DNA of 64,000 nucleotides, taken from positions 1,257,464-1,321,463 of the forward strand of contig NZ_WKLH01000001.1 of NCBI RefSeq assembly GCF_010882175.1, read 5' to 3'. The stretch is from Mangrovibacterium lignilyticum (GTDB taxonomy: Bacteria; Bacteroidota; Bacteroidia; Bacteroidales; Prolixibacteraceae). Made by a program: the position numbers and the translations under genes. The notes beneath the pieces were generated by a model. It had not been told where the DNA came from and searched no databases. It was given only the letters and a program-made list of their open reading frames with translations. This document shows positions 33,251 through 42,704 of this stretch, one piece after another. The first letter of the stretch is position 1. Each line of letters opens with the position of its first letter.

Positions 33251-35776
33251 TTAGTTTGAAGCCGGATGTTGTTTCAACAGATCGTCTGCCGCCTGCAACA
33301 CTTTCAGACGCAGTGGCTCCGGGAAGTCGGGATTTTCAGCCAAAAAACGACGAACGATTTCAGCTGCTTCAGCACTTTTATGCCCACGCAGCAAACTACT
33401 GACCCATCCCTGAGGAAAAAATATATCGCCGGTTTGTTGAATTTCCGGCAAAAGCGCCAATCCGGGCTCAATATACTTTTCACGGCCGACAGAAAACCCG
33501 GGATGGTTGAGGTAAAACAATGCCGTTTGCACCCAAGGCTCGTGATCGCGATTGGCAACCTGAGCAAAAGACTGAAAGACACTGTCGCGGATTTCTTCAT
33601 CGGGCGATACAGCCGGACGAATGAATTGAAAGCGAGCCTTCATATCCGGATTCTCCAAACGAGCTTCCTGCTCATCTAAGATAGAAGTTTCTTTTTCGGG
33701 CAAGTGCAAGGCCAGCACCAACGAAAGATTGGTCAGCTGCGTAATGGTCAACGGACTTCCGGCTAAGGTTTTTTGCTCCCAGCTCGTGTATAATACATTC
33801 AACCCCTTCGGTGTCCGAAACAACTGAATAGCTGCATTGCTCAAGGCATTGGTGCGTTCCGGGTGAATTGCCAATTGGTCTGTAATTAAGTCCTCCACCC
33901 GCTGTTGCAAACTGTCCTTTTCGCTTTCTGTCAGGTTGTACTGATAGCATCCCGACAAATAATTCAACATCCGTTCATACAGTACCTGATCTTTTTCTGT
34001 CGGTAGATTTTGAATGATCGCTATCGCAAATGCAAGAGGCTGCATCGTTCCTTCCAACATGTTTTCATGCAGGTCAATCCAAGCTGAAGCCCGAAGCAAC
34101 ACATCAGGAATTGCTGAAAGGTTTGCTGAAAGATAGTTTTGTGTCGCCTGATCGATTTCAATAAAACCATACGCTTTCCCATTCCCATTCAGGTAGAACC
34201 AATCGACGCCATCCTTCGGTAACACAGACTTCAGTATCGTCTCCTGCTGCGAAATACGAACCTGCTGATGAACGAGGCTATCGCCTTGCGGCCATACTAC
34301 GTCAATATTTTGTTGCCAGATTCGACCATTCCCTTGCGGATCGAGCTGGTCTATTACCAGATTACCGTTTGTAATTTCGCCCTTCAATTGTGGGCGGCCG
34401 GCTTCTTCAACCCAAACATGCGACCAGTCTTTCAACGTCCCATCCTGATCGAGTAATGCGATCAACTCATCCCATCCGGCATTCCCGTAGCTGTAGTTTT
34501 TCAGGTATTTCTGCAAGCCTTTTTGCAAGGCCTCTTTGCCAATTCGGTTTTCCAGCATTCCCATCACTACCGGAGCTTTGTGATAAATAATTGAGCCATA
34601 TAAGCTACCGGCATCTTTCAGGTTCGTCAATGGCTGGGTTACCGGATTCGTGCCGGTCGTCCGGTCGACTGAGTAGGCGGCATCCTGATGAGCCATCAAA
34701 AAGAGGAGATCCTGGTTGAACTCGGGGAACAAGGGAGATGTCACTTTGTCGGCAATAAAATTGGCGTACACTTCCTTCAGCCACACTTCATCGAACCAAG
34801 GCATGGTCACCAAGTCGCCAAACCACATGTGTGATGTTTCGTGGGCAATCAAATTTGCCCGGTCGAGCAACTCTTTGGGCGTCGGTTTTCCTTCCAAAAA
34901 CATCCGAGAATCGCGATAAAGCGTTACACCCGGATGCTCCATTCCGCCATATTGGAAGGAAGGAACAACGACTAAATCATACTTTGCAAAGGGATAAGGA
35001 ATATCCGTATAGTTTTCAATACTGTCAACCGATAGAAACAGAAGGTTGAAAATGTCATCCAGGTTATTTTCCACTTTTGCGGGACTGCTCTCGCGATGAT
35101 ACAAGGTATACAAGCGATTGTTGTGCTCCCGGCTGACCGTTTCAAACTGGCCGGCAACAAAAGCAAATAAATAAGTGGGCAGAGGTTCTGTTTGTGCGAA
35201 GTAATGAATTGTCTCGGAATCATGTTGTTCCACCTTTTCAACGGGTGCGTTGGCAACTGCTTTCCAATCGGAGGGTACATCCAGTTGAAGCGTGAATTTG
35301 GCTTTCAGGTTGGGTTGATCGAAACAGGGGAAAGCCGTTGAAGCCCGGTCCGGAACAAAAAGCGTATATAAAAATTCGTCGTTCCGATTCAACGATTGAT
35401 CGGGCGAAGTAAAACTAATTTCTACCTTATTCTCTCCTTTCTCAAGAAAGCGACTGGCAACCACAACATGCTCTTCTTCGAAGTGTACTGGAATTTCCGT
35501 TCCATTGGCCATTACCTGATGTACTTCAGCACCCTTTCCTTTAAAATCGAACTGAAGGTTATCGCTATTTTCTGACAGTTGAAAAGTCGCCAACACCGTT
35601 CCGGTAATCGCTTCCGATCTATCGGCCGGTATCTGAAACGTTAATTGGTAATTCACCTGACTTAGATTAGCCGAACGCCAATCGGCCAATGTTTGAGAAA
35701 TACCGGGTTCAACTTTTAAAGTAGTCGTTTGACAAGCCATGATAAACAAGAAAATGAAAAGCAAATAACGGTTCAT
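33251..35776 (-). CDS. M1 family aminopeptidase, lipoprotein
   Basis: An 841-residue zinc metallopeptidase with a lipoprotein signal (MNRYLLFIFLFIMAC, Cys15). The exopeptidase motif GGMEH corresponds to GAMEN, and the zinc site is HETSH at residues 312-316 with Glu335 nineteen residues after the second His, the exact M1 spacing. The usual NEGFA around that Glu is here KEVYA. The C-terminal half is the helical ERAP1-like domain. It trims peptides in the periplasm or at the surface. The substrate preference is unknown. Confidence 0.92.
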   Translation of the reverse strand: MNRYLLFIFLFIMACQTTTLKVEPGISQTLADWRSANLSQVNYQLTFQIPADRSEAITGTVLATFQLSENSDNLQFDFKGKGAEVHQVMANGTEIPVHFEEEHVVVASRFLEKGENKVEISFTSPDQSLNRNDEFLYTLFVPDRASTAFPCFDQPNLKAKFTLQLDVPSDWKAVANAPVEKVEQHDSETIHYFAQTEPLPTYLFAFVAGQFETVSREHNNRLYTLYHRESSPAKVENNLDDIFNLLFLSVDSIENYTDIPYPFAKYDLVVVPSFQYGGMEHPGVTLYRDSRMFLEGKPTPKELLDRANLIAHETSHMWFGDLVTMPWFDEVWLKEVYANFIADKVTSPLFPEFNQDLLFLMAHQDAAYSVDRTTGTNPVTQPLTNLKDAGSLYGSIIYHKAPVVMGMLENRIGKEALQKGLQKYLKNYSYGNAGWDELIALLDQDGTLKDWSHVWVEEAGRPQLKGEITNGNLVIDQLDPQGNGRIWQQNIDVVWPQGDSLVHQQVRISQQETILKSVLPKDGVDWFYLNGNGKAYGFIEIDQATQNYLSANLSAIPDVLLRASAWIDLHENMLEGTMQPLAFAIAIIQNLPTEKDQVLYERMLNYLSGCYQYNLTESEKDSLQQRVEDLITDQLAIHPERTNALSNAAIQLFRTPKGLNVLYTSWEQKTLAGSPLTITQLTNLSLVLALHLPEKETSILDEQEARLENPDMKARFQFIRPAVSPDEEIRDSVFQSFAQVANRDHEPWVQTALFYLNHPGFSVGREKYIEPGLALLPEIQQTGDIFFPQGWVSSLLRGHKSAEAAEIVRRFLAENPDFPEPLRLKVLQAADDLLKQHPASN

Positions 35777-35986
35777 GAATTTGAAATTGGGATGAGGAGC
35801 TAAAAATAGATGTCCTTGTCTGAAATCACAAACGAATCTAAGAGATCACTCCATCGATTTATAAAGCGTTAACAAATAAGCACAATCAATGACTGAAAGA
35901 AAAAATTAGCGCCCTCCTCAAATGAAGAAAGCGGCTAGTTCATTCTTATCCGTAACTACAAAATCAACATTTACGATCAGAAGAAC

Positions 35987-36616
35987 CTAAAAGATTTGAA
36001 AAATGATGAACGCATAAATGGTAAAGCGTACGAACCGGAAAAGCGCCCAAAGCAGATAACTGCGAAAGTTATATTTTATCAGTCCGCAAGCGAGGCTAAC
36101 AATCGAATGAGGCAAAGGCAACATGGCACCAATAAATACAAACAAGCCACCCCATTTTCGAAGGTTGACAATGTGCTTCTCAATCTTCGTTTCGATATGA
36201 TTTTTTATCGATGGGATTAAAAATAAGCGGTTGCCAAATGAATAAGCGACAATACCTCCTAGGTACGACAAGGATGACAATACCAATAGAAACAGCCAAG
36301 GTGTCTCTGCTTTCGAAGCCCAGGCGATGAAGATCTCAGGCGGCAATAAACCCAAAATAGTCTCGGAAAGCCCAAATGTGACAAACACAACTATAGGAGA
36401 ATACAATTCGACCAGGCTATTCAAAAGCGCATTAAAATCGAGTACAAAATATTCCAAGCCAACCAACAATAATACAAAAGCTGCAATGACGATGCCTCCT
36501 TTAAGTGAAGTATCACGAAGAAACTCGTAAAAGCGGGTTATCCGGTAGTAACGGTTTAATAAAATGAGTCGTTTTACTGCGACCTGATTGGTTCTTACTT
36601 TTCTGTTTGGTGCCAT
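35987..36616 (-). CDS. VTT-domain (DedA-like) membrane protein
   Basis: A 209-residue integral membrane protein with four to five hydrophobic segments. Between the second and third, the VTT/SNARE-associated features are seen: LSETILGLLPPEIFIAWAS and, later, FIGAMLPLPHSIVSLACGL with a re-entrant-like Pro. DedA-type proteins are lipid flippases or scramblases (undecaprenyl phosphate, PE); the substrate here is not known. I chose ATG 36616; the earlier in-frame TTG at 36700 adds a non-conserved 28-residue stretch. It stands alone. Confidence 0.82.
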   Translation of the reverse strand: MAPNRKVRTNQVAVKRLILLNRYYRITRFYEFLRDTSLKGGIVIAAFVLLLVGLEYFVLDFNALLNSLVELYSPIVVFVTFGLSETILGLLPPEIFIAWASKAETPWLFLLVLSSLSYLGGIVAYSFGNRLFLIPSIKNHIETKIEKHIVNLRKWGGLFVFIGAMLPLPHSIVSLACGLIKYNFRSYLLWALFRFVRFTIYAFIIFQIF

Positions 36617-36847
36617 ATGCTTGATTGATATAAAAACAAATAAACTAACACAATTATAATTTTCATCCCCGACATGAAATTGCACGTTGGAACAATTCAA
36701 TTCACTAAATCCGTATTGGTCTGATGGGAAATATTCATGTTAAACTGCTCACGCATTTCAACATTGACGGTTAGGTTATGAGATAAAAACCAATGAGCAG
36801 GAAATAAGGTTTAAAATATTCCTGCCTATTTTTTCAAAAACGAAAAT

Positions 36848-36877
36848 CCCTCGTCTATGTCATTGCAACGACGAGGG
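36848..36877 (-). terminator. Terminator after the tricorn-like gene
   Basis: CCCTCGTC / GACGAGGG, 8-bp stem with a 14-base loop. On the minus strand a T-rich run (ATTTTCGTTTTT) follows. It lies about 25 bases beyond the tricorn stop. Confidence 0.8.
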
Positions 36878-36902
36878 CCTTTCGTTCGAAAAAATGTCAT
36901 TT

Positions 36903-39900
36903 TTAGTCTTCCTTCAAGAGCTCTTTTACTGCTGCCTCTAATTGTTGATCACGACCTTCGGCCATCACTCCGGGTTCGTTGGGCACGCGAATATCGGGTT
37001 CCAGTTGGTTATTTTCCAGGAAAGCGCCGTCCACTGGCTTCCACCCTCCCATTGGGATTCCAAACACAATCGTTGGATCAATCTGTTTCTCCCACCAGAC
37101 AAAAGTTCCGGTTCCGGGAACAGGCATCCCCAGGTTTTTCCCAACACCCTTAATCTTATAGGCTACCGGAAATAAATGCGCATCGGAATAGTTACTCTCA
37201 TTAACGATCACAATCGATGGTTTGGTCCACCGATTCCGAGGCTGCGAAAAAACATATTGCCCGTGAGGAATCACATCCAGGTAACGTTTTCCATTCAGAA
37301 AGTCAGACAATTGATCATGGAGGTTTCCACCCCCGTTGAAACGGGTATCAACAATAAGTGCCTCAGCCCCAACAAAACGACCCAAAACCTCTTCTACTAC
37401 CGTCCGCATACTGGCATCGTTCATACTTCTAACATGCACGTAGCCCAATTTGCCATCAGAAAGACGAATGGTTTCGTCGCGTCTCGCTTCCACCCAACGC
37501 TTATATAGCAGCTGATATTCAGCTCCCAGGGAAACGGGTTTCACAACTTCCTGCCATTTTTCGCCCGACACAGGCCGGTAAAGATCGAGCAGTACGTTCT
37601 TTTTCTCTTTTCGGTTGAGCAAACTGTAAAAGTCAACCGCATCGGTGATGTCTTCACCGTCAATCTTCAAAATAATATCGTTGGTCTGTACTTTTGAAAC
37701 ATCTTTATCGAGCGGACCTCCCTTCAGTACCTCAGCGACTTTAAGCCCTACACCCGAATGAGCATAGTCGTAAAGAACACCGAGGGATGCGGTTTCATCA
37801 ACTCCTGAAGACCCGGGCCGGTAACGGCCCCCTGTATGCGAGGCATTTAACTCACCCAGCATTTCACTCAGCAATTCTGCAAAATCGTAGTTATTATTGA
37901 TGTAGGGCAGAAATTTCTTATACTCCCCGTAGTAATACTGCCAATCAACGCCCTGCATATCGGCCACATAAAATTTCTCACGCACCTGGCGCCAGCAATG
38001 TTCAAAGATGTATTCCCGCTCCTGATCGTGTTGAAGCAACATTTCGCCATTCGTAACTATCGGGCTATTTTTACCATCCTCCAAAGTCACCTTAACCGGC
38101 TTACCATCTGCCAATACCAGTATAAATTCACCATCTTTCGACAATTGCATAGTCGCACTTTCGGCATTCAGTTTCGTCAGCAACTTGGCACTTTTCTTTT
38201 TCAGGTCATTTTCCCACAGGTTGTACTTCTCTTCGAATCGGGTCAAATAATACAACTTATCTCCTTTCTTCGACAGCGCCATATCGCCGATGCGTGATGT
38301 GTTCAGAGTCAGCCGTTCCTTTCGGTCCGTTAGCTGATCCCAATCAAAGCGGAGGTCTTCCACCTTTTCTTCATCCTCTTCCTGATCTTTTTTGTCCTTC
38401 TTTTTTCCCTTATCCTTTTCGTTGTCTGATTTATCTCCTTCTTCTTTTTTCTTATCTTTTTCTTCCTTTAGTTTTTGTTCTTCCTCGCTTAGATTAAATT
38501 CATCATAAGCTTCCTTCGTGAAGAACAGGGCATAAACATCCCCCTCAGAAGACCGCCCATTTTCACCTTTGTCAGCCCATTTGGTCGTGTACCAAATCAT
38601 GGCCTTTCCTTTCATTTCCCATCGAGGATCATAGTCTTCGTAGCCACTTAAGGTCAGGTTTTTGACGTCTCCGCTACCATCGGCTTTCACCAAACCAACT
38701 TCGCTCTGGAAGATATTCTCTTTCGGGCCGTAATTCACCAGTAACCATTTACTATCGGGCGACCATCGAAAATACTGATCCCCATCGGCATAGGAGTAAT
38801 TATGATCCCCGGAAAGCACCGTTCGGGTTTGACCGGAAGCCAGGTTCAGGATTTTCAATGTTGTGCGATTTTCCAGGTAAGCAACTTCTTTACCATCCGG
38901 CGAATATGCGGGTTGAAACTCCTCCTTCTCCGTTGCCAGTAGTGTTTCTTCTTTCAAAACCGTCGATGTGAAAAAATAGGGCTCTTCATCGCGAATGATC
39001 GATTTGCTGTACAAATTCCAGCTGCTGTCGGTCTCGGCCGCATAAAGCAAGGTTTTGCCATCGGGGCTAAAGCTCACCGTTCGTTCCTGCCGGGAAGTAT
39101 TGGTAATGCGTTTGGTCGTGCCATGTTCAATACTACTGACGAATATCTCGCCACGAAATACATAGGCAAACTCTTTACCGTTTGGCGACAAATCGAATTC
39201 GGTAAAACCTTTATTTACAGGAACCACCTTTCCGAGCGTTACCCGACCATCGTAAGCAAAATCAATGTTAACCTTTTGTGGTTCAGCACCGGGTTTCACG
39301 GTATAAACTTCACCATCGTATGAGAAACAAAGCGTATTATCCTTCGCTTTGGTTAAAAAACGTACCGGGTTCTTTTTAAACGATGTCACAACTTCATCAG
39401 CAGATGGATTGCTCAGCGAGCTTTTATGGATATTGAAGGAACCGGTTTTCTCCGATAAATAGTAAAACGCATCATTGTCAATCATTACCGGGTTCCGATC
39501 CTCTCCCTCGTAGTCGGTAATTTTAGTATACTCTTTTGTCGCCAAATCGTAAGTCCAAATATCGCGGGTAATGGCCGAGGTATGATGCTTGCGCCACTTA
39601 TCTTCGTAGCCCTTCTGATCATGAAAAATGAGCTTTGTACCATCCGGGCTATATGTGGCATCGATAGCCGGAGACGTTAGTATTTGCGTAACCCGACCGC
39701 CACTGACCGGCACACTGTAAAGCTCAGGCATGGCGCCGGTGGGATACTGGACGTTCGTATGCAGATCCTGCCGGACAGCAGAAAACAAGATTTGCTGATC
39801 ATCAGGACTAAAAGCACTTGGAATCTCCGAATTGGAATGAAACGTGAGCCTTTGCGCTTCACCACCGGTTGCCGGCATCACAAACACATCGAAATTCCCG

Positions 39901-40163
39901 TACCGATCCGATGCGAATGCCACATGACTTCCATCGTTACTCCAAACCGCACCAAACTCATAATGCTCGGAGAGAGTTAAAGGAACAGCCGTTCCTCCTG
40001 AAGCAGGGACCTTAAAAATATCTCCTTTGTAATTAAACAAAATTGTTTTCCCGTCGGGTGAAATTGCCGGATAGCGTAGCCATAATGGATGATCTCCCGC
40101 TAGCATAGTTTTGCTCAGAAAAAGCAATAACATGGCAAGGATTAGAATAGAATTCTTAATCAT
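36903..40163 (-). CDS. Tricorn-like S41 protease with beta-propeller domains
   Basis: A 1086-residue secreted protease with a signal peptide (residues 1-22). Residues about 25-550 are two beta-propellers with WD/PD40-type repeats (many SPDGK blades). A very charged, Lys/Glu/Asp-rich linker covers about 554-601. Then come a PDZ domain (GVGLKVAEVLKGGPLD, about 790) and an S41 domain with LGYVHVRSMND, GGNLHDQLSDFL and the nucleophile-region Ser in NESNYSDAHLFP. Tricorn-type proteases degrade peptides handed on by other proteases. The family fits; the catalytic residues are assigned by position only. Confidence 0.9.
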   Translation of the reverse strand: MIKNSILILAMLLLFLSKTMLAGDHPLWLRYPAISPDGKTILFNYKGDIFKVPASGGTAVPLTLSEHYEFGAVWSNDGSHVAFASDRYGNFDVFVMPATGGEAQRLTFHSNSEIPSAFSPDDQQILFSAVRQDLHTNVQYPTGAMPELYSVPVSGGRVTQILTSPAIDATYSPDGTKLIFHDQKGYEDKWRKHHTSAITRDIWTYDLATKEYTKITDYEGEDRNPVMIDNDAFYYLSEKTGSFNIHKSSLSNPSADEVVTSFKKNPVRFLTKAKDNTLCFSYDGEVYTVKPGAEPQKVNIDFAYDGRVTLGKVVPVNKGFTEFDLSPNGKEFAYVFRGEIFVSSIEHGTTKRITNTSRQERTVSFSPDGKTLLYAAETDSSWNLYSKSIIRDEEPYFFTSTVLKEETLLATEKEEFQPAYSPDGKEVAYLENRTTLKILNLASGQTRTVLSGDHNYSYADGDQYFRWSPDSKWLLVNYGPKENIFQSEVGLVKADGSGDVKNLTLSGYEDYDPRWEMKGKAMIWYTTKWADKGENGRSSEGDVYALFFTKEAYDEFNLSEEEQKLKEEKDKKKEEGDKSDNEKDKGKKKDKKDQEEDEEKVEDLRFDWDQLTDRKERLTLNTSRIGDMALSKKGDKLYYLTRFEEKYNLWENDLKKKSAKLLTKLNAESATMQLSKDGEFILVLADGKPVKVTLEDGKNSPIVTNGEMLLQHDQEREYIFEHCWRQVREKFYVADMQGVDWQYYYGEYKKFLPYINNNYDFAELLSEMLGELNASHTGGRYRPGSSGVDETASLGVLYDYAHSGVGLKVAEVLKGGPLDKDVSKVQTNDIILKIDGEDITDAVDFYSLLNRKEKKNVLLDLYRPVSGEKWQEVVKPVSLGAEYQLLYKRWVEARRDETIRLSDGKLGYVHVRSMNDASMRTVVEEVLGRFVGAEALIVDTRFNGGGNLHDQLSDFLNGKRYLDVIPHGQYVFSQPRNRWTKPSIVIVNESNYSDAHLFPVAYKIKGVGKNLGMPVPGTGTFVWWEKQIDPTIVFGIPMGGWKPVDGAFLENNQLEPDIRVPNEPGVMAEGRDQQLEAAVKELLKED

Positions 40164-40403
40164 TTATGAAGCAATTAGGTTGGTATAAGTTACATTCCAC
40201 GTATAATCCCTAACAAATTACGGAATTTGAATGAAATAACATCTATCAAAAACATGAGGTTTATCAGTTATTTAAGTGGCACTGATAACGAAATTAAAGA
40301 AGTTTATTTCGAAAACTGATGATTGAGGACCAAATAATAACACAAAAACACTTGACACCCGGATACCTTCATTTCTCTCGTTGCCCGCCAAAGTCATGGT
40401 TAG

Positions 40404-41687
40404 TCATTTAAATCGTATTGCCGAATATTTAAAGCTAATGACCATCTCGCCAAACTGCTTAATAAAGTCCTGCCCCAGATTGCCGTGAAACTGTTTCCCC
40501 AAGCCTGTTTCATTCAATTGCAACCGAACATTTTTCAGGTTTGCATCTGATCCGGAAATGCCTAGTTTCAGCTTTTTGAGATGGTAGCCTTCAAATTCAC
40601 TTTCCCCGCCAGCACTCCCCGCTGAAAATTTTTCGAGGCTGTATTTCCGGTCAATCTCTTCCTGGTATTTCCGGTAGAAAGCAGGGAACAAAGCTGTATG
40701 CGTTGCCCCCGTATCAAAGTGAAAAAGCAGCCAGTCATTTCTATATTTTACACGAACGATTGGCATCAAACCATCAAGCGACAAATTAGCGTTTTCGTAC
40801 ACTGCTGCAGTTCGCGGGACAAACAGCTCATCTTCTTTGCTGATGTGAATTTCCTCCAAGGCTTTAATAACCGGAAAGCCAATAATCCCTTCAATCTGGT
40901 AATCCACCTGGGGAAAGGACAAGTCCTCGTCATCAAAAACAAGAAAGACGGCATTTTTCAAGCTTATTCCGCCAAACTCAATTAAAGGAGCAACCGCCAA
41001 ATCACTTTTCACTTTTTGCCCCGTTGCGGCAGTTACCAAAAAGTCGGCATTTAGCAAAGTCATTCCCAATCGCACTGCGACCGATCGTTGCATAACCGAG
41101 AAGTTCGCGCCTGTGTCAAACACAAAGGAAAGAGTGTCGTTGGGGAAAGCCGTTTCAATACGAAACAGCCCCATTTTGTCCCTCGTTAATTGCCCCTTAA
41201 AATCGCCTTTTCGAAGCAATTCCTGCTTCGGGCTATCTTTTAACGCTGTCCATATTTTCATGGAATTCTGATAGTCTTCGGTTTCGGTCGAATCCAGCAA
41301 ACTACTGTAGGTCGCAACGATAAAACGACTGGTTCTTTCGGCCTGACTGTACTCGCACAAATCGATGTGATTTTGCAACTTAATGGAATAGACCCTTTTC
41401 AACAAATTCGGATCTAACGGCCGCACATTAAATTTCAACAATTTTTCAATTTGGACGTTTGACCCTTCCGGATCGTTAAAGACCGTTTTTAAAATCGCTG
41501 AGAAATAATGCGAATAGATCTCCGGGACATCTTGCTTATGAACTTCGAATTCCTCTTTTAAACTGAAGTAATCCTTGTGCTCAACCAAAGACTCAAGCTT
41601 GCCGATCAGTTCCGGACCCGATTGGGCACAGACAGAAAAGGCTGCAATAAACAAGAATAAAATGAGAAGGTAAAAATGTTTCATCAT
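40404..41687 (-). CDS. Periplasmic aspartyl protease with two DTG sites
   Basis: A 427-residue protein with a signal peptide (to about SVCAQ, residue 22), a helical N-terminal part, then two retropepsin-like half-sites: FVFDTGANFS with Asp190 and FHFDTGATHT with Asp324. Two DTG motifs in one chain, about 134 residues apart, is pepsin-like and suggests a single-chain bilobal active site. It is related to the aspartyl-protease/retropepsin-like group of Bacteroidota. A TACATTTG -7 element and a -33-like TTTG lie upstream. Substrates are unknown. Confidence 0.85.
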   Translation of the reverse strand: MMKHFYLLILFLFIAAFSVCAQSGPELIGKLESLVEHKDYFSLKEEFEVHKQDVPEIYSHYFSAILKTVFNDPEGSNVQIEKLLKFNVRPLDPNLLKRVYSIKLQNHIDLCEYSQAERTSRFIVATYSSLLDSTETEDYQNSMKIWTALKDSPKQELLRKGDFKGQLTRDKMGLFRIETAFPNDTLSFVFDTGANFSVMQRSVAVRLGMTLLNADFLVTAATGQKVKSDLAVAPLIEFGGISLKNAVFLVFDDEDLSFPQVDYQIEGIIGFPVIKALEEIHISKEDELFVPRTAAVYENANLSLDGLMPIVRVKYRNDWLLFHFDTGATHTALFPAFYRKYQEEIDRKYSLEKFSAGSAGGESEFEGYHLKKLKLGISGSDANLKNVRLQLNETGLGKQFHGNLGQDFIKQFGEMVISFKYSAIRFK

Positions 41688-41707
41688 CGTTCATTTTGAG
41701 GATGAAA

Positions 41708-41741
41708 CAAATGTATGAAATCCGAACAAGGTGGGCACAAA
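41708..41741 (-). promoter_or_regulatory. Candidate promoter for the aspartyl protease gene
   Basis: On the minus strand TTTG (41738-41741) and TACATTTG (41708-41715) are 22 bases apart, close to the Bacteroidota -33/-7 arrangement. It leaves about 15 bases of leader. Confidence 0.45.
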
Positions 41742-41835
41742 AAAGAATGATGCACTAAAATCCAGCACATCATTCGTATTAAAAATTATTACGGCAATTT
41801 ATCTATTTTCTGATCTACAAATAAGCTTACGGGAT

Positions 41836-42540
41836 CTAGTGAATCCTTAATTCAAGCCCAAGATTGATATTGAAGCGTTGGTAAGGGTCAGAACTGGCAT
41901 CGGTAAATGTGCGGAAAAAACGGGTGTAGCCCGGAGAAACAGTAAATCCTATATTCTCACTGAAATCATATTTGAAAATCGTTTGAACCGAAGCCCCGGC
42001 GATACATTTAGGGTAGTATTCGCCCAAAACAGAAAATTTGCTATCGGAATCGTCCCCATCAGTTTTCAGTGTCTTGTAACTTGCCCCTGTGGCATATTCA
42101 GTTACAAGCCCAGGAGATACAAAGACTTTAAAGCGTGAATTTAGCCCAAGCAACAGGTAGTCCATATGCAAATTCAAACCCAAATAATTCACCCGCGTGG
42201 TGGTGTATTCGAAAGTAGTATAATCAACACTCTGCCATCCATCCCAATCCTGCCCGTATGCCAACCGGTGATATTGCAGTTCAATACGCGGACGCCAACG
42301 TTTGGTGGCCATCACACTGGCATCGAAGCTAATATTGTAACGGGATTCAATCCCCTCGAAGGAAAAATCAGTTGTTGGCTCACTTCTGTACGCATTTATG
42401 TTATGATCGACTCCCGAGCCAATTCCCAGGAAAAAATCACCGATTTTATATGAAAAATCAGATTTCGTTGAACTGTCTTCCTGTGCAAATCCGATTAGCG
42501 GGAAGAGAGCGACCAATAACACTAAATAAACAATTTTCAT
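41836..42540 (-). CDS. Outer-membrane beta-barrel protein
   Basis: A 234-residue protein with a signal peptide (MKIVYLVLLVALFPLIGFAQ) and then antiparallel-strand patterns (alternating polar and hydrophobic, Tyr/Phe-rich), ending in NLGLELRIH. This resembles other Bacteroidota barrel proteins without a clear function. I chose ATG 42540 over an in-frame ATG at 42573, because the signal peptide then starts directly. It may be co-transcribed with the methyltransferase upstream or be separate; the 164-base gap is uninformative. Confidence 0.75.
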   Translation of the reverse strand: MKIVYLVLLVALFPLIGFAQEDSSTKSDFSYKIGDFFLGIGSGVDHNINAYRSEPTTDFSFEGIESRYNISFDASVMATKRWRPRIELQYHRLAYGQDWDGWQSVDYTTFEYTTTRVNYLGLNLHMDYLLLGLNSRFKVFVSPGLVTEYATGASYKTLKTDGDDSDSKFSVLGEYYPKCIAGASVQTIFKYDFSENIGFTVSPGYTRFFRTFTDASSDPYQRFNINLGLELRIH

Positions 42541-42704
42541 GACTGTATTTTTTAAGTTAAGGCGAATTGCCATACTCCAGTTATCCCCAACAACTGAACT
42601 AAACCCTACCTTAAAAAGTCTTAAAAAATACTATTCTGGAGTATATACAACCAGATCAAGAGACTACGAAAACAAACCTGGTTTTGCAGGCCATACAAAA
42701 AGTG

